Of a stretch of DNA of 64,000 nucleotides, positions 8,868 through 19,843 are shown one piece after another; the first letter of the stretch is position 1; the number at the start of each line of letters is the position of its first letter. This stretch comes from Pirellulaceae bacterium (GTDB taxonomy: Bacteria; Planctomycetota; Planctomycetia; Pirellulales; Pirellulaceae), in assembly GCA_026004775.1 (NCBI GenBank), contig BPJU01000001.1:186001-250000 (forward strand), in the 5' to 3' direction. The notes under the pieces were generated by a model. That model saw only the letters and a program-made list of their open reading frames with translations. It was not told the DNA's origin and ran no database searches. Position numbers and translations under genes: made by a program.

Positions 8868-11786
8868 TCAATCAAGGGAAGGGAATTCCGCCAGGGCATC
8901 CACGCGGATCGCAGCCTCGTGCGGGCACTCACGCACACAAGCCGGTTGCCGCCCGGGCAGGTCCGAACACAGATCGCACACTACGGCTCGGGCTGCCTGA
9001 AGCTTGAATTGGGCGGCCTGAAGGTCCTCGATAAACTGCCGCGTCAGTTGCGTTACTTGCGGCAACGCTCCCAACCATATCCGCAGGAACGGAGTGTCAT
9101 AGGGTAGTGGCGGCGCCTTTTCCGTCGGCTTTAGCTTCACGCACAGCGTATTACGGCCGGCGGCTAGTCGTTGTGCGTCAATGCGCCCCGAGCCTCGTTC
9201 CAGTTCACATGGCTGTCCATTGAACCACGCCTCCACCTCGCCCACCTTCGTCGTGCACTCGATCACGAAACCCGGCTTGCGCCGCCAACTGGAATCGGCC
9301 CGGAAGTCATACCGGAAACAGAGCGGTTCCAGCAGCCGATCGGCCGATTTCCAATCTCGGCTACAGCGGCTGTGGCGTGCCAACGCCTCGGCCATGTCGG
9401 GCGACCAGTAGAACGGGGCCGCCAACACCGGCCAATTGCCGCAACGGTAGCCGGGTTCCCACCAATGGTCATCCGCCAAAGCGCTTTCGGGGATGACCCG
9501 CCATCCGACCGCCGACTCCGGCACCAATCCCAAATCATGCATCTGGATCGACTCGTAAGGACACTGTCGGGCACACAAGCCGCAGCCGATACACCATTCC
9601 CGGATGACGATCTGCCCATTGTCGCCTCTTTGGATGGAGCCGACCGGACAGCCGATCATGCACAACGGATCGCGACACTGGCGGCAGGCGGCCGGCACGA
9701 GAAAGCGATCGAAGCGAGGTCCGTCCAGATAGAGCCGGGTATGGCCGTCGTCATGGGTATTGATGCACGCGCGGACGCAATCGCCACAGCGCGTACAACG
9801 GTCCAGGTCGATGAGTAACAGTTTTTGCCCCTGAGCCAGCCCCAAATCGCCGAACTCCGGCGTGCCGGTGACTCCCGGGGTACTCAACGGACTGACCACG
9901 GCTCGTTCCTGATCCAATCGCTGGTAGTGCGCTATCTGGGAGCGGACGCGGTCGGCCAAGCGCGGCACGCGTTGTAAAAAGGTGCGGAACGCTTCAGCGG
10001 GGATCCGAACCAACTCCACGCGCGAAGCGGCGCGGCGCTGTTCATCACCCGGATGGTCGTAGGCAATAGCCGCAGCAGTACGCGGCGTCTGGAGCACGAC
10101 TCCCAATTCGCCGAAGCATTCGCCACGGCCAATGTAGCGAATAATCCGAGGCGGAGCAGAGGCTCGGCTGCGCGGGGGAATAAACTCCGGCGCCAATACA
10201 TGCAGCAACTCCCGCCCCGCCGTACGCACCTGCATGTCGCTCCAATCCTTGCCGATCCCGTCCACACCTTTCGGAAAGGCAGCGACTAAAGTCGAAAGGC
10301 CGGGGGACTGCCAAAGCGGTTTTACAGAAGCACCAGCCAACCACTTGCGGTTTCGAGCCAGTTCGTTCAGTGCCTGTGTCAACAACAGGCAATCGTCCGG
10401 ATCGGGTTCGCTGCTGTGGGCAATCCGTTCGACCGCCTGTTGCACCCCGGGAGCCAGCCAATACCAGAGCCAGCCGATCGGGGATAAGCCTCCCGAGGCG
10501 GCCGGTTCACGGACAAGTGCCTCTCTGTCGGCCGCCGGTTCGTCCGAACTTTCCTTGTTGTCGGCCGGCTGCGGTTGAGCTTGCGACGGCTCGGAGGCCG
10601 GTTTGGGAGCAGAAGCGGCGCCCGCTGCCCGCGCACGCGCCAGGATATCCGCCGGGGAAACCGAGCCGGATGGCGCGGGCGGTGGTTGGACGCTCTTATC
10701 GGGCTGGGGCGGCGAGGGACTCGAGTCGGGCGGGCCCGAAGGGGCAGGGGAACCTTCCGGCGCCTTCGCCGAGCGCAGTTTGGCCATCAAAGCCGCGGCC
10801 GCTGATGAGCCTGCCGCCGCCGCCACAGGCTTCTCCTGCTTGGCCTCACACAGCCGCTGGCAAAATGCCGGCAGGCGAGGAATGTGGCGCGGCTTGAGCG
10901 ATACCTCCAAATTCTGGACAATCTGTACAAAGCCACTGCGGACGATATAAGCGGCGTGCGGAGGATCACCCTCCTCGAAAATCACCTCGCCCGGTTGCCG
11001 CACTTCCAACTCCACGTGCGGGCGCAAAAACGAAAGCTCCTCATCCGTCACATCGCTCAAGAATTGCAGCCGTTTCAAATGGCTGTCCAATACCCTTTGC
11101 CGGTAGGCAGCGTCCATCTGCTGCCGGAACGATTCTTCTCGCTGAAGACTATCCAGCACACTGCGCAAAAACTCCACCGCAAAACATTCTCGCTGTGCGA
11201 TGATGGTGGCCGAACGAGGCGTAAACATCAGACAGCTCATTTCGCCGAAAATATCGCCTTCGCAAAGATCGGCTGTCCGGCTGGCGGTGGCTATTTCCAC
11301 AGGAGCGTCCACGGCGATCGTTTCCGGCAGCTTGCTCGATGGTCGCCTGCCCGACCAGAATCGCCACCACGACCGCTTCGGCTCGCGCTCTTCAAAAAAC
11401 AGATAAGCCCTTGCCACCACCGGCCGTTCCGCGCCGTGCGGCAGCGCTTCGAGCTGGGCCAGGTCTTGCTGCCAACGACGGCGGCGCTCTTGAGGCAAAT
11501 CCTCCGGTGCATGCTCCAACTGATACCGCCGCAATTTCAGCATGTCTTCGGCCGGTACCAGGTAGAACGCACTGTTACCCGGTTCTCCCTGCCGGCAGAT
11601 TACTTCGCCCGGGCGGAATCGGCGCAGAACCAGGCTCCCCGGCGCCTCTTCCACCTTGATCTTCCGCTTCAAAGCGCCGAACAACCCGATCTGCGCCAGC
11701 TCCTCGGACGATATGAGTTCGTCGTCGGCGTCGGGAACAAGGTTGGCTTCTGGGTATAAGGGACCGGTACGACCTTTCGCGGCCAT
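8868..11786 (-). CDS. Cyclic-nucleotide-binding domains fused to a multi-cluster 4Fe-4S ferredoxin module
   Basis: 972 residues from the ATG at 11786, chosen because AGGTGG lies about 8 bases upstream; the ATG at 11795 abuts that SD. Two cNMP-binding (CAP_ED) domains are visible, each split by insertions: the first has FRPGEVICRQGEPGNSAF and GDIFGEMSCLMFTPRSATI, the second RQPGEVIFEEGDPPHAAYIV and GRGECFGELGVVLQTPRTAA. A low-complexity Pro/Ala/Ser linker spans ~320-435. Then come Cys sets CxxCxxCxxxC (~664-674), CxxCx4CxxxC (~701-713), CxxCxxCxxxC (~732-742) and, after a ~195-residue insert, CxxCx9CxxxC (~937-954), enough for four 4Fe-4S clusters. The insert contains EVEAWFNGQPC and LAAGRNTLCVKL, like a sugar-binding jelly roll. 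It is probably a cytoplasmic electron-transfer or redox protein gated by cAMP/cGMP. It is divergent from a phosphodiesterase. Confidence 0.85.
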   Translation of the reverse strand: MAAKGRTGPLYPEANLVPDADDELISSEELAQIGLFGALKRKIKVEEAPGSLVLRRFRPGEVICRQGEPGNSAFYLVPAEDMLKLRRYQLEHAPEDLPQERRRRWQQDLAQLEALPHGAERPVVARAYLFFEEREPKRSWWRFWSGRRPSSKLPETIAVDAPVEIATASRTADLCEGDIFGEMSCLMFTPRSATIIAQRECFAVEFLRSVLDSLQREESFRQQMDAAYRQRVLDSHLKRLQFLSDVTDEELSFLRPHVELEVRQPGEVIFEEGDPPHAAYIVRSGFVQIVQNLEVSLKPRHIPRLPAFCQRLCEAKQEKPVAAAAGSSAAAALMAKLRSAKAPEGSPAPSGPPDSSPSPPQPDKSVQPPPAPSGSVSPADILARARAAGAASAPKPASEPSQAQPQPADNKESSDEPAADREALVREPAASGGLSPIGWLWYWLAPGVQQAVERIAHSSEPDPDDCLLLTQALNELARNRKWLAGASVKPLWQSPGLSTLVAAFPKGVDGIGKDWSDMQVRTAGRELLHVLAPEFIPPRSRASAPPRIIRYIGRGECFGELGVVLQTPRTAAAIAYDHPGDEQRRAASRVELVRIPAEAFRTFLQRVPRLADRVRSQIAHYQRLDQERAVVSPLSTPGVTGTPEFGDLGLAQGQKLLLIDLDRCTRCGDCVRACINTHDDGHTRLYLDGPRFDRFLVPAACRQCRDPLCMIGCPVGSIQRGDNGQIVIREWCIGCGLCARQCPYESIQMHDLGLVPESAVGWRVIPESALADDHWWEPGYRCGNWPVLAAPFYWSPDMAEALARHSRCSRDWKSADRLLEPLCFRYDFRADSSWRRKPGFVIECTTKVGEVEAWFNGQPCELERGSGRIDAQRLAAGRNTLCVKLKPTEKAPPLPYDTPFLRIWLGALPQVTQLTRQFIEDLQAAQFKLQAARAVVCDLCSDLPGRQPACVRECPHEAAIRVDALAEFPSLD

Positions 11787-12073
11787 CGTTTGCATCCACC
11801 TGTTTAATATTGACGTGCACGACCAGCAGGGCCATTGTACGTGATGAACGCAGCCAGTAACAGCGCAAGTCAGGCGGCTGCTCTGCGATGCTCAGCCGTC
11901 CCGTGCCATGATTGACCGCCAGCCACGGGAAAGGAGCCGGGCTGACTTTACGCCTTCCCTGATTGGGCTGCCGGGGGTGTCTCTACCGTTTAATACCCAA
12001 CCCAGTCATACTATCTATTGGCGGATGCACGAGCGAACCTGCCGCCGGTGTGCATTGTGGCGGAGCACCTTCT

Positions 12074-12826
12074 ATGAGAATCCACATTGTGGCTACTGCC
12101 GAAAGTCAGCCCCACCAATCGCTCACCACGCTCGTGGTGGACGAAACCGTGGCGTTGGATGCCGGCTGTTTGGTGCAATTGCCTCTGGCGGCACAGCGGC
12201 GTATCGAGCATGTGGTGTTGACGCACGCCCACATGGATCACATCGCCAGCCTGCCGATGTTCCTGGACAATGTCTATGAGTTTGGCCCGCGGTGCCCGAG
12301 CGTTTACGCATCGCGGGAGACATTGAACGCGATGAGCCAACACCTGTTCAATGACGCTCTTTGGCCCAATGTCATGGCACTGGGGGCGGCCGAAAGCCCG
12401 TTTGTGCGATTTGTCGAGCTGCCGGCCGAGTCGCCTGTGGCCATCGGCGAGCTATCGGTCACCGCCGTGCCGCTGTCGCACCCGATACCCACGTACGGGC
12501 TCGTGCTGGAACGAGACGGCCGGCGAGCAGCACTGCTTACCGACACCGGTCCTACCCATCGAATCTGGGAAGTTCTGTCGTCAAAGCCGCCCCACCTGTT
12601 ACTGATCGATGTAAGTTTTCCCAATCGGCTAAGTGGCTTGGCGGAAAGGTCCGGGCATCTGTCGCCGAAACTGTTGTGCTGTGAACTGCAGAAGCTACCT
12701 CATGTCGTACCTACTCTCGCCATACACATCAAACCGCCGTTTTATGACGAGGTGGTGCGCGAGATCGAACAGCTCAATCTCCCCCACGTGACCGCAGCGC
12801 GGTTGGGGGAAACCTACCAGGTGTAG
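12074..12826 (+). CDS. Class II 3',5'-cyclic-nucleotide phosphodiesterase (metallo-beta-lactamase fold)
   Basis: 250 residues. The ATG at 12074 has GGAG eight bases upstream; the open frame extends further upstream without protein-like character. The metal site HxHxDH is present as HAHMDH, and later metal ligands appear in PLSHPIPTYG, LLTDTGPT and AIHIKP. The pattern (TSFLVDE-like strand, DAGC, VLTHAHMDHIASLP, GHLSP) matches the yeast PDE1/bacterial CpdP class II phosphodiesterases, which hydrolyse cAMP or cGMP to 5'-NMP. No signal peptide is evident, so it should be cytoplasmic. It is transcribed away from the cNMP-binding iron-sulfur gene with 287 bases between starts, so the two may share control. 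A generic MBL-fold hydrolase is the alternative. Confidence 0.8.
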   Translation: MRIHIVATAESQPHQSLTTLVVDETVALDAGCLVQLPLAAQRRIEHVVLTHAHMDHIASLPMFLDNVYEFGPRCPSVYASRETLNAMSQHLFNDALWPNVMALGAAESPFVRFVELPAESPVAIGELSVTAVPLSHPIPTYGLVLERDGRRAALLTDTGPTHRIWEVLSSKPPHLLLIDVSFPNRLSGLAERSGHLSPKLLCCELQKLPHVVPTLAIHIKPPFYDEVVREIEQLNLPHVTAARLGETYQV

Positions 12827-12874
12827 GCGGTCTGAGCTCCAACAGACGGTAGGCTCGCCGGTGCCGTGCCCGGC

Positions 12875-14360
12875 TCAAGCCATGATGTCCCAGATTGGCT
12901 GACCATAGTCCATTTCCAAACGCCTGCGGCCAGGATAATGCAACCGCCGGTTGTCCAAGCCCAAAAGGTATAACACCGTGGCATGCAGATCCGTCACGTA
13001 GTGGCCTTCGCCCAGGGCATGGTAACCGAGTTCGTCGGTCGCGCCGTGCACGTAGCCCTTTTTCAGGCCGGCTCCGGCCAGCCAGATAGAAAAACCATGG
13101 GGATGATGGTCGCGGCCGTCTTTGCCGCCGTTACGCTGTTCCAAACCCGGCGTCCTACCGAATTCGGTACAGAATACCACCACGGTCTGTTCCAGCAGCC
13201 CCCGCTGCTTGAGGTCCTGGATCAGGCCGGCTACCGGTTTATCGAGCTGGGCACAGAGTCGTGCGTGATTTTCTTTCAATTTCTGATGAGAGTCCCAAGC
13301 ACCGTAAGGCGAAGGATAGACCTGCACGAAACGCACGCCCCGCTCGACTAACCGCCGGGCGACCAGCAAGCGGCGCCCCGCCACCCGAGTCTGCTCTTGA
13401 TCCAATCCGTACAGGCGATGACGTTGCTTCCGTCTCTTGACTCAGCTCTACCGCCTCGGGGACAGCCGACTGCATCCGGAAAGCCAGTTCATACGCGCGC
13501 AGCCGGGCCTCCAGCTCGCTGTCCTCCGGATAACGCCGCATTGCCAGCCGGTTCAATTCCGCGATCAACTGATATTCGGCAGCCTGCTCCTGGTGTGGTA
13601 GCCCCGCAGGGGCCTGGGCAAAAGGCAAGGGTGGGCCGCCATCGACATTGATCGGGATTCCTGCGTGCTGCGGTCCCAGGTAGTAGGCGTCGATCGACCA
13701 GCGCGTGGTCGAATTCGTGGGGCCGCCCAAGACGACAAATTTCGGAAGGTTGTCGTTGAGCGTTCCCAGGCCATAGTGGGCCCACGAACCGAGGCTCGGT
13801 TGCGGTTCATCCAGGCGATGCCGGCCAGTGTGCATCTGGTTTTCAGCCCAGTGGTCGTTGTCCGTAGTCCACATGTTGCGGACGATGCAAAGCTCGTCGA
13901 TGCACCCGGCCAGATGCGGCCACCAGTCGGTGATTTCGATCCCATTTTCCCCGTGCTTTTTCCAACCGACCTGCATCGGAAAAATCACCGGATAGACATC
14001 GCGCACATTGATCTCTTCCGCCGGTACCGAGCGGAACCGCTGTTTATGCAAAGGTGAATCGAGCGGGTTGGGGTAGGGCGTTTCAGAAAACGTTTTTCCC
14101 GCGTAACGGTTCAGTGCCGGTTTCGGATCGAACGTTTCCACGTGGCTATAACCACCCGACAAAAAAATCCAGATTACCGACTTGGCACGAGCCGGATGGT
14201 GGAGTCCCTGGTGCACAGCGGTGTCGGAGGCTCCAGCCTGATCTTGGGCGAGAATCGCCGCAGCGGCCATCCCGCAGAATCCCAGACCCATATCTGCCAG
14301 GAAGGCGCGACGCGTCTTTGCACAACACGCACATCCGCCGGTTGCCATAGGGCGTACCAT
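12875..14360 (-). pseudogene. DUF1501 (sulfatase-like) Tat-exported protein, interrupted by a +1 frameshift
   Basis: The ATG at 14360 has AAGGAG eight bases upstream and follows the PSD1 stop by 15 bases, a typical planctomycete PSD1-DUF1501 operon. The leader KTRRAFLADMGLGFCGMAAAA is a Tat signal. The first part continues with VIWIFLSGGYSHVETFDPKP, a hallmark of DUF1501, down to QETEAT near 13424. There the frame is lost, and the rest (LYGLDQEQTRVAGRRLLVARRL...VVVFCTEFGRTPGLE...DLHATVLYLLGLD) lies one base over, to 12875. One extra base within 13416-13424 explains it, giving QETEAT-HRLYGLD when removed. DUF1501 proteins belong to the alkaline-phosphatase/sulfatase superfamily; their substrate is unknown. 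No homopolymer is present at the break, so a real mutation is possible. Confidence 0.8.
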
Positions 14361-14375
14361 GTCGCGGCTCCTTAT

Positions 14376-17300
14376 TCAACGGATCGCCACAAAATCGTTG
14401 TGGTTGAACAAAACCCGTACCACGGCTGCTCGGCGCATGGCTGCCAGCCGATCGCCGTCGGGTTGGCCGTTCGGGGCCTCCCGGTTCAGCCAGGCCCGGC
14501 ACACGGCCAGTTCTTCGGCCGTGGGCTCCCGCGTCAGAATGCTGCGAAACGCTCGGCGCAAAAACTGCTCCTCGGGATTCTCCGCCGTGCGGCATTCGGC
14601 CCACAACCGCTCGGCCAGGCGGCTGCTCATTTGGTGGATCCACTCGGAGTTGGTCAGGATAAGCGCTTGCTGCGGCACCACGGTCCGGCTGCGCCGATAA
14701 CATTCGTTCGGATCCGGCCCGTCGAACCACTCGCCGATCGGACTTTTCCCACCCACCTCCGGATGGCAACTGTAGTAAAGGCTCCTCCGACGGGTTGTGA
14801 GGGCTTCGCTGTTTTCCAGCTCCTGGCCGCCCATCGTAAAATCCAGCATCCCGCATGCCGCGAGCACCGCATCCCGCACGACCTCCGCTTCCATCCGCCC
14901 GGTGTGGGCTCGCCACAAGTAGCGGTTGTCGGGATCCAGACGGGGCGAGACCGTAGCGCCTTGCGGCGAACTGGAGAGCCGGTACGTTCGACTGGTGGTA
15001 ATCAGCCGGTGGAGGTGTTTCATGCTGTAGCCGGACTCCACGAACTCGCACGCCAGCCAGTCGAGAAGTTCCGGAAACAGCGGTTTGGCGCCGTTGGTGC
15101 CAAAGTCGAACACGGTGTCGACCAGCGGTTGCCCGAAGTGGCGCATCCAGATGTGATTGACCGCTACGCGTGCCGTCAGCGGGTTGCTGGGCGAGGCGAT
15201 CCAGCCGGCCAGAGCTGCACGCCGGCCGGAACTGCGAGTCGGGTATTGGGGCGACAGCGGCGTGTAATCGGCGGGCAGTTCTGCGCCCCGCGATTCGCCG
15301 GTGATCGCCTGCAACCGCGACGCTGTTTGAATAAGCTGCTGGCGGGCCGCTGACAGTTTCTTTTGGTGATCGGCTGCCGTCGTCTCCTGAACAAGCAGAC
15401 CAAGCCAATCATTCCAGGCCATTGCCTGTCGAGCTATCGCTTCGGCGTGCTTGGCGCTCCGTTCTGCCTCGACCGCACGGCGTACGAAAAACTCGACGTC
15501 GCCCTGCTCAGGACGAAGATAACGCCGTTCGTCAGCCGCCACACGACATTCAACCGATTGTTGTTCTGCCACGGCGGCCTCCCATTCGGCTTCGGCACGC
15601 ATCAGCCGCGAGGCAGCATGAGCCGCTCTCCAGGCCGTCACGGCCCACTGCCGTTCGAACACTTCCGCTTCCACAGGTCCTCCCAAACACCACGTAATAT
15701 ACGACTTCCCTTCCGCGTGGCTGCCCGTTCCCTCTTCCCAGCCATCGAGGCCGGCCACGTCCAGTTGCGCCACGTACGGCAGGCGGCTGAAATCGACCCA
15801 ATGGCTCGCAATCCGCTCGCTCGTGTCGGAACCCGAATCGTCGGCGACCTCGATCCGCAGATCCTTGACGGCTGCCACAGAACCAGCGCGCGCGTCAAAC
15901 GCCATCGGTTGGTGCGGCGATCGAGCCGGGCTCCAGCCGTTGAGTGCGACCGGAACCGCATTCACCAGCGGCTCGCTTTGACTATCTGAATGAATAGAAA
16001 CAACCGCCACGTCACGTTGTGTATCGATTTGCAAAGAAACATGTAAGAGAATCGGCGGCTGGCGAGAATAGTTGCCGATAGGTATCTCCGTGAACGACCC
16101 CGGTTGATATGCCAAAATCTGACCTTCTTGAAAACCAAGGTACAGCGCTGTGAGCGATTGTTTTACATCTTTCAATAATTGGAAGTTCACATGGTTGTCG
16201 CATAGCAATGCCAGGTCGAATTCAATAGCAGTTCGGCCGGTAGCGGGAAAGTCAACCGGCAACCATTTCAGTAACAACCGCCGCCCCTGTTTGGCATTGA
16301 CCAGCAGCACCGGCTGGCCGAACCACGGATGCGGTGGCGCTTGCTTCCAGGGCTGCAACTTCTGTTGCAATTCCTGGTGAGCCTCATCCCATTGTTGTTG
16401 CCAGTTCGCCGATTCTCCTTGCACCTTTTCCAGAACCGATCGGGCAGCATCGACACGCGCCGCTGCCTCTTGCAACAAAGTTTCTTTCAGCCGGGGTTGC
16501 AACGCCGGGTACCAGCCGGCCGGAGGCAGGTCGATCGGCTCGATAGTCAACCTCTCGCCGAAGAAAGCCGGGATTCCCGGGGAAACGCTGCCCCGGTCGG
16601 TTTGTCGGTTGCGTTCGTCGCCACCGGTATAGAACCAGGTGGGGGCATCGACCCGCTGGTCGAAGGCGCGCACCATTCCCAGCCGCTGCACTCGGCGCAC
16701 CTTGCTGTATTGATACTCTTCAAACACTCCCGGATCCGGTTCGCCGGCCACTCGGTCTTGACGTACGCCCAGCGGTTCAAAGAAGGCACGCAACCGGAAA
16801 TAGTCCAGTTGGGTGATCGGATCATACTTGTGGTCATGGCAGTGAGCACAGTTGAACGTCAGACCCAGAAAAGCTTTGGCCGTATGTTCCACGTTCGCCC
16901 GCATCCAGTCGTTGGGATTTAGGGCATACCAATTGCGTACCAGGTAGCCTGTGGCCACGGTCACATCCGGGTCGTCCGGCGCCAGTTCATCGCCGGCCAA
17001 CATCTCCAGAATCATGCGGTCGTAACCCTTGTCCTGATTGAGCGAGCGGACAATCCAGTCCCGCCACCGCCAGATTTGCGGAGCACTGTTCCACACGTCG
17101 GGTACCATGCGGCGGCCGTACCAGTCGCTGTAGCGCCACACGTCCATCCAGTGCCGCCCCCAACGCTCGCCATACTGCGGCGAACTCAGCAGCCGGTCGA
17201 CTATCCGCGACCAGGCTTCCTGGGAGCTGTCTTCCAAAAATTCTTGAAGTTGCGCTTCGGTGGGTGGCAAGCCGACCAGATCCAGATAGACGCGCCGCAG

Positions 17301-17939
17301 TAGCTCTGGCGGTTCAGCCATCGGTTGCGGGACCAGGCCGAGTTTTTCGTAATTGGCCACCACAAACGCATCGATCGGATTGGCGACCCATTCCCGGTGG
17401 CTCACGTCCGGAATCGGCGGGCGCTTCGGCACACGAAAGGCCCAATGCTCCCGCGGGTCACTTTGCGGAGCTTCGTTTTCCGGACCGGGAGCGCCGGCCG
17501 CGATCCAACGCCGCACTTTGTCCAGTTGCTCGCGCGTAAGCGGGGCAGCTTCCTGCGGCATTCGCTCGGATGGGTCTGCCGAGGTCAATCGCCGCATCAG
17601 CAGACTGTTGTCCGGATCGTTCGGATCGATTACAGACCCTGAATCACTTCCGGACCGCAGAAGCGCGGCCGTATCCACACGCAGCCCCGCCTCCTGCCGC
17701 AGTACCCCGTGGCAGACGTAACACTTGTCCCGAAAAAGTGGTTTGATCTCCCGCAAGTAATCCACGGCCGGCTCTTCCGATTGTGCTCTGGACGGCACGA
17801 AGCAACTCACTACGCACCACACGCACAGACAGAGCCAATTCGCAGGCTTTCCGAAACCGTGCCGGAACAACGCGCGCCGAACGTCGCGAAGCCGTTCGGG
17901 AAAACCGCACATTCCCGGTTGCAAGCTGGTGCTTGACAT
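14376..17939 (-). CDS. Planctomycete cytochrome C/DUF1549/DUF1553 (PSCyt1-PSCyt2-PSD1) protein
   Basis: 1187 residues. The N-terminus has a hydrophobic export segment (NWLCLCVWCVVSCF), then a cytochrome c-like domain with heme site CYVCH and distal Met region SERMPQE. PSCyt2 (DUF1549) follows (NPIDAFVVANYEKLGL, RRVYLDLVGLPPTEAQLQEFL, ERWGRHWMDVWRYSD) with a second CAHCH in FNCAHCHDHKYDPI. A middle section with coiled-coil and beta-rich stretches leads to PSD1 (DUF1553) at the end (RRAALAGWIASPSNPLTARVAVNHIW, DFGTNGAKPLFPELLDWLA). This family is nearly confined to planctomycetes and relatives, is exported, and its role (polysaccharide breakdown or extracellular electron transfer) is unproven. 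No SD was found; the ATG at 17939 is preferred over the GTG at 17948 or ATG at 17912. It is translated just ahead of the DUF1501 gene. Confidence 0.88.
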   Translation of the reverse strand: MSSTSLQPGMCGFPERLRDVRRALFRHGFGKPANWLCLCVWCVVSCFVPSRAQSEEPAVDYLREIKPLFRDKCYVCHGVLRQEAGLRVDTAALLRSGSDSGSVIDPNDPDNSLLMRRLTSADPSERMPQEAAPLTREQLDKVRRWIAAGAPGPENEAPQSDPREHWAFRVPKRPPIPDVSHREWVANPIDAFVVANYEKLGLVPQPMAEPPELLRRVYLDLVGLPPTEAQLQEFLEDSSQEAWSRIVDRLLSSPQYGERWGRHWMDVWRYSDWYGRRMVPDVWNSAPQIWRWRDWIVRSLNQDKGYDRMILEMLAGDELAPDDPDVTVATGYLVRNWYALNPNDWMRANVEHTAKAFLGLTFNCAHCHDHKYDPITQLDYFRLRAFFEPLGVRQDRVAGEPDPGVFEEYQYSKVRRVQRLGMVRAFDQRVDAPTWFYTGGDERNRQTDRGSVSPGIPAFFGERLTIEPIDLPPAGWYPALQPRLKETLLQEAAARVDAARSVLEKVQGESANWQQQWDEAHQELQQKLQPWKQAPPHPWFGQPVLLVNAKQGRRLLLKWLPVDFPATGRTAIEFDLALLCDNHVNFQLLKDVKQSLTALYLGFQEGQILAYQPGSFTEIPIGNYSRQPPILLHVSLQIDTQRDVAVVSIHSDSQSEPLVNAVPVALNGWSPARSPHQPMAFDARAGSVAAVKDLRIEVADDSGSDTSERIASHWVDFSRLPYVAQLDVAGLDGWEEGTGSHAEGKSYITWCLGGPVEAEVFERQWAVTAWRAAHAASRLMRAEAEWEAAVAEQQSVECRVAADERRYLRPEQGDVEFFVRRAVEAERSAKHAEAIARQAMAWNDWLGLLVQETTAADHQKKLSAARQQLIQTASRLQAITGESRGAELPADYTPLSPQYPTRSSGRRAALAGWIASPSNPLTARVAVNHIWMRHFGQPLVDTVFDFGTNGAKPLFPELLDWLACEFVESGYSMKHLHRLITTSRTYRLSSSPQGATVSPRLDPDNRYLWRAHTGRMEAEVVRDAVLAACGMLDFTMGGQELENSEALTTRRRSLYYSCHPEVGGKSPIGEWFDGPDPNECYRRSRTVVPQQALILTNSEWIHQMSSRLAERLWAECRTAENPEEQFLRRAFRSILTREPTAEELAVCRAWLNREAPNGQPDGDRLAAMRRAAVVRVLFNHNDFVAIR

Positions 17940-18111
17940 CCCGCGCACTTCAGTTAAGCCCCGGTGCGAAGAATCGGCTCGTGCCCCGCTGAAAACAGAT
18001 CCATAAGCGGCTCTCGGATGAAGACGAAACCGCCATCTCCACCGCCGCCAACTCGCTTACCTTCCAACTGACCGCAACGCTCTGCTGAGCTCGAAGGCGC
18101 CCGTGCCACTT

Positions 18112-18226
18112 GCTTCAATGTATCGACAGTCTTTGATTCGATGCAAGCGCTTTCGGCGCTTTCTTTGCGCTTTGCACTCGTGTTTCAAGGTGCGTGGTAT
18201 CGACAGTCGTTGATTCGATGCGAGCG
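18112..18226. repeat. Two-copy CRISPR-like direct repeat
   Basis: A 29-base core at 18121-18149 recurs at 18198-18226 with two mismatches. Each core has a GCTTCAA or GTTTCAA heptamer upstream (18112-18118 and 18182-18188). On the minus strand the unit therefore reads towards TTGAAAC/TTGAAGC, the ending typical of many CRISPR repeats. If the unit is taken from the heptamer to the end of the core, the sequence between copies (18150-18181) is 32 bases, a normal spacer length. The second unit carries about 7 extra bases between heptamer and core. No cas gene is adjacent. It could be a decayed mini-array or an unrelated intergenic repeat. Confidence 0.5.
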
Positions 18227-18403
18227 TTTTCCCGGGTGGGCGACAAGAGTCTGCTTGGCCGGCGGTTGGCTGTGCTCGTGCTCGTCTGGTAACTTGTAAA
18301 GATGCCGGCGAAAACCGGTAGACCCCACGCTGTTGTGCGATTTGCCGAAACGGCGCATGCGTCGCAACCCGTGCGCTACTTGCCAGAGAAGGGGAAGGTC
18401 GCG

Positions 18404-19735
<1,332 letters not shown>

Positions 19736-19843
19736 AAAAACGTGATAGAACATGGAAGTGCTGTTTACACGGGTGATTCTGCCCGCGCCGTACATGGAGG
19801 CGTAGTAATTCTTGATCGCTTGGCGACTGATGGTGGGTTTGTC

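Noticed and set aside
14142-15408. Open frames of about 400 residues on both strands within the PSD1 gene
   Set aside because: They overlap well-supported PSCyt/PSD1 coding sequence in other frames and carry no family motif.
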